Positions 53,147-53,234 of a stretch of 53,234 bases of DNA are shown piece after piece. A program made the translations under genes and the position numbers. The notes under the pieces were generated by a model, which did not search any database, was not told the origin of the DNA, and was given only the letters and a program-made list of their open reading frames with translations. Position 1 is the first letter of the stretch. Each line of letters opens with the position of its first letter. Origin of the DNA: CALBTQ01 sp036725605 (lineage in GTDB: Bacteria > Lernaellota > Lernaellaia > Lernaellales > Lernaellaceae); assembly GCA_036725605.1 (NCBI GenBank), contig DAIMDW010000033.1:1-53234 (forward strand). Reading direction: 5' to 3'.

Positions 53147-53234
53147 GTAGGGGTAGGTCCCCGTGCCTACCCGGGCCTGGGGCAACCACGGGGAGTTGCC
53201 CCTACAAATAACCATTGGATGGCACTGATTCGCC
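53147..53234. repeat. GTAGGGG...CCCCTAC repeat, then start of a CACTGA unit
   Basis: 53147-53205 is bounded by perfect GTAGGGG/CCCCTAC arms and contains GGTCCCCGTGCCTACCC and GGGGCAACCACGGGGAGTTG, a pattern seen as intergenic repeats in many genomes. The last 15 bases (TGGCACTGATTCGCC) are the exact reverse complement of 35036-35050, so another CACTGA-type repeat runs off the window. Confidence 0.6.

Overview
The window reads as high-GC chromosomal DNA from an anaerobic, double-membrane bacterium. The evidence is outer-membrane and lipoprotein genes, a seven-haem cytochrome, a Tat-exported hydrogenase subunit, and many oxygen-sensitive Fe-S enzymes. Several lipoproteins carry long poly-aspartate tracts next to the lipid-modified Cys. 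Such proteins are frequent in metagenome-derived deltaproteobacterial-type and Lernaellota-like lineages, but the taxon is an inference only. No rRNA, tRNA, CRISPR array, phage or transposase gene was seen.

Layout. 1-4 kb (minus): an MscK-like membrane protein ending in a P-loop ATPase, followed by an MscS channel cut by the window edge. 4-9.7 kb (plus): a lipoprotein behind a perfect sigma-54 promoter, a lipocalin, then a tight three-gene cassette (isochorismatase-like hydrolase, thioredoxin-reductase-like flavoprotein without its CxxC, RlmN-like radical SAM protein lacking one catalytic Cys) and a glyoxalase-fold protein. 9.7-21 kb (minus): a methyltransferase and a complete [FeFe]-hydrogenase locus: receiver-hydC-hydB-hydA, a terminator, then histidine kinase-hydG-aspA-hydF-hydE. 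21-31 kb: an alpha/beta hydrolase lipoprotein, a GNAT enzyme, an FG-GAP protein split by an in-frame TGA, two paralogous PEP-synthase-type ATP-grasp proteins in one operon, and a phosphoesterase. 31-36 kb: glutamate dehydrogenase and poly-Asp lipoproteins. 36-40 kb (plus): an outer-membrane barrel, a heptahaem lipoprotein and a periplasmic two-subunit [FeFe]-hydrogenase. 40-48 kb (minus): a Kef-type antiporter, a DUF1566 lipoprotein, CstA, hybrid cluster protein with an Rrf2 regulator, and a DMT-like transporter. 48-53 kb: a membrane histidine kinase divergent from a receiver gene and a fused NfnAB transhydrogenase.

How it fits together. HydABC would couple NADH and reduced ferredoxin to H2, Nfn would couple both to NADPH, and HydEFG (with AspA) would build the H-cluster for both hydrogenases. 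The periplasmic hydrogenase could recycle H2, and its barrel-cytochrome neighbours suggest a route to outer electron acceptors. Each electron-bifurcating complex is preceded by a single-domain receiver and lies near a histidine kinase. Both hydrogenase operons share an 18-bp operator-like sequence, and the receiver-nfn operon has two Rex-like sites beside a good sigma-70 promoter, which points to redox-responsive control.

Intergenic regions hold several families of short palindromic repeats (CACTG-armed hairpins, GTCCCTATTTTTCC units, GTAGGGG-armed repeats and others).
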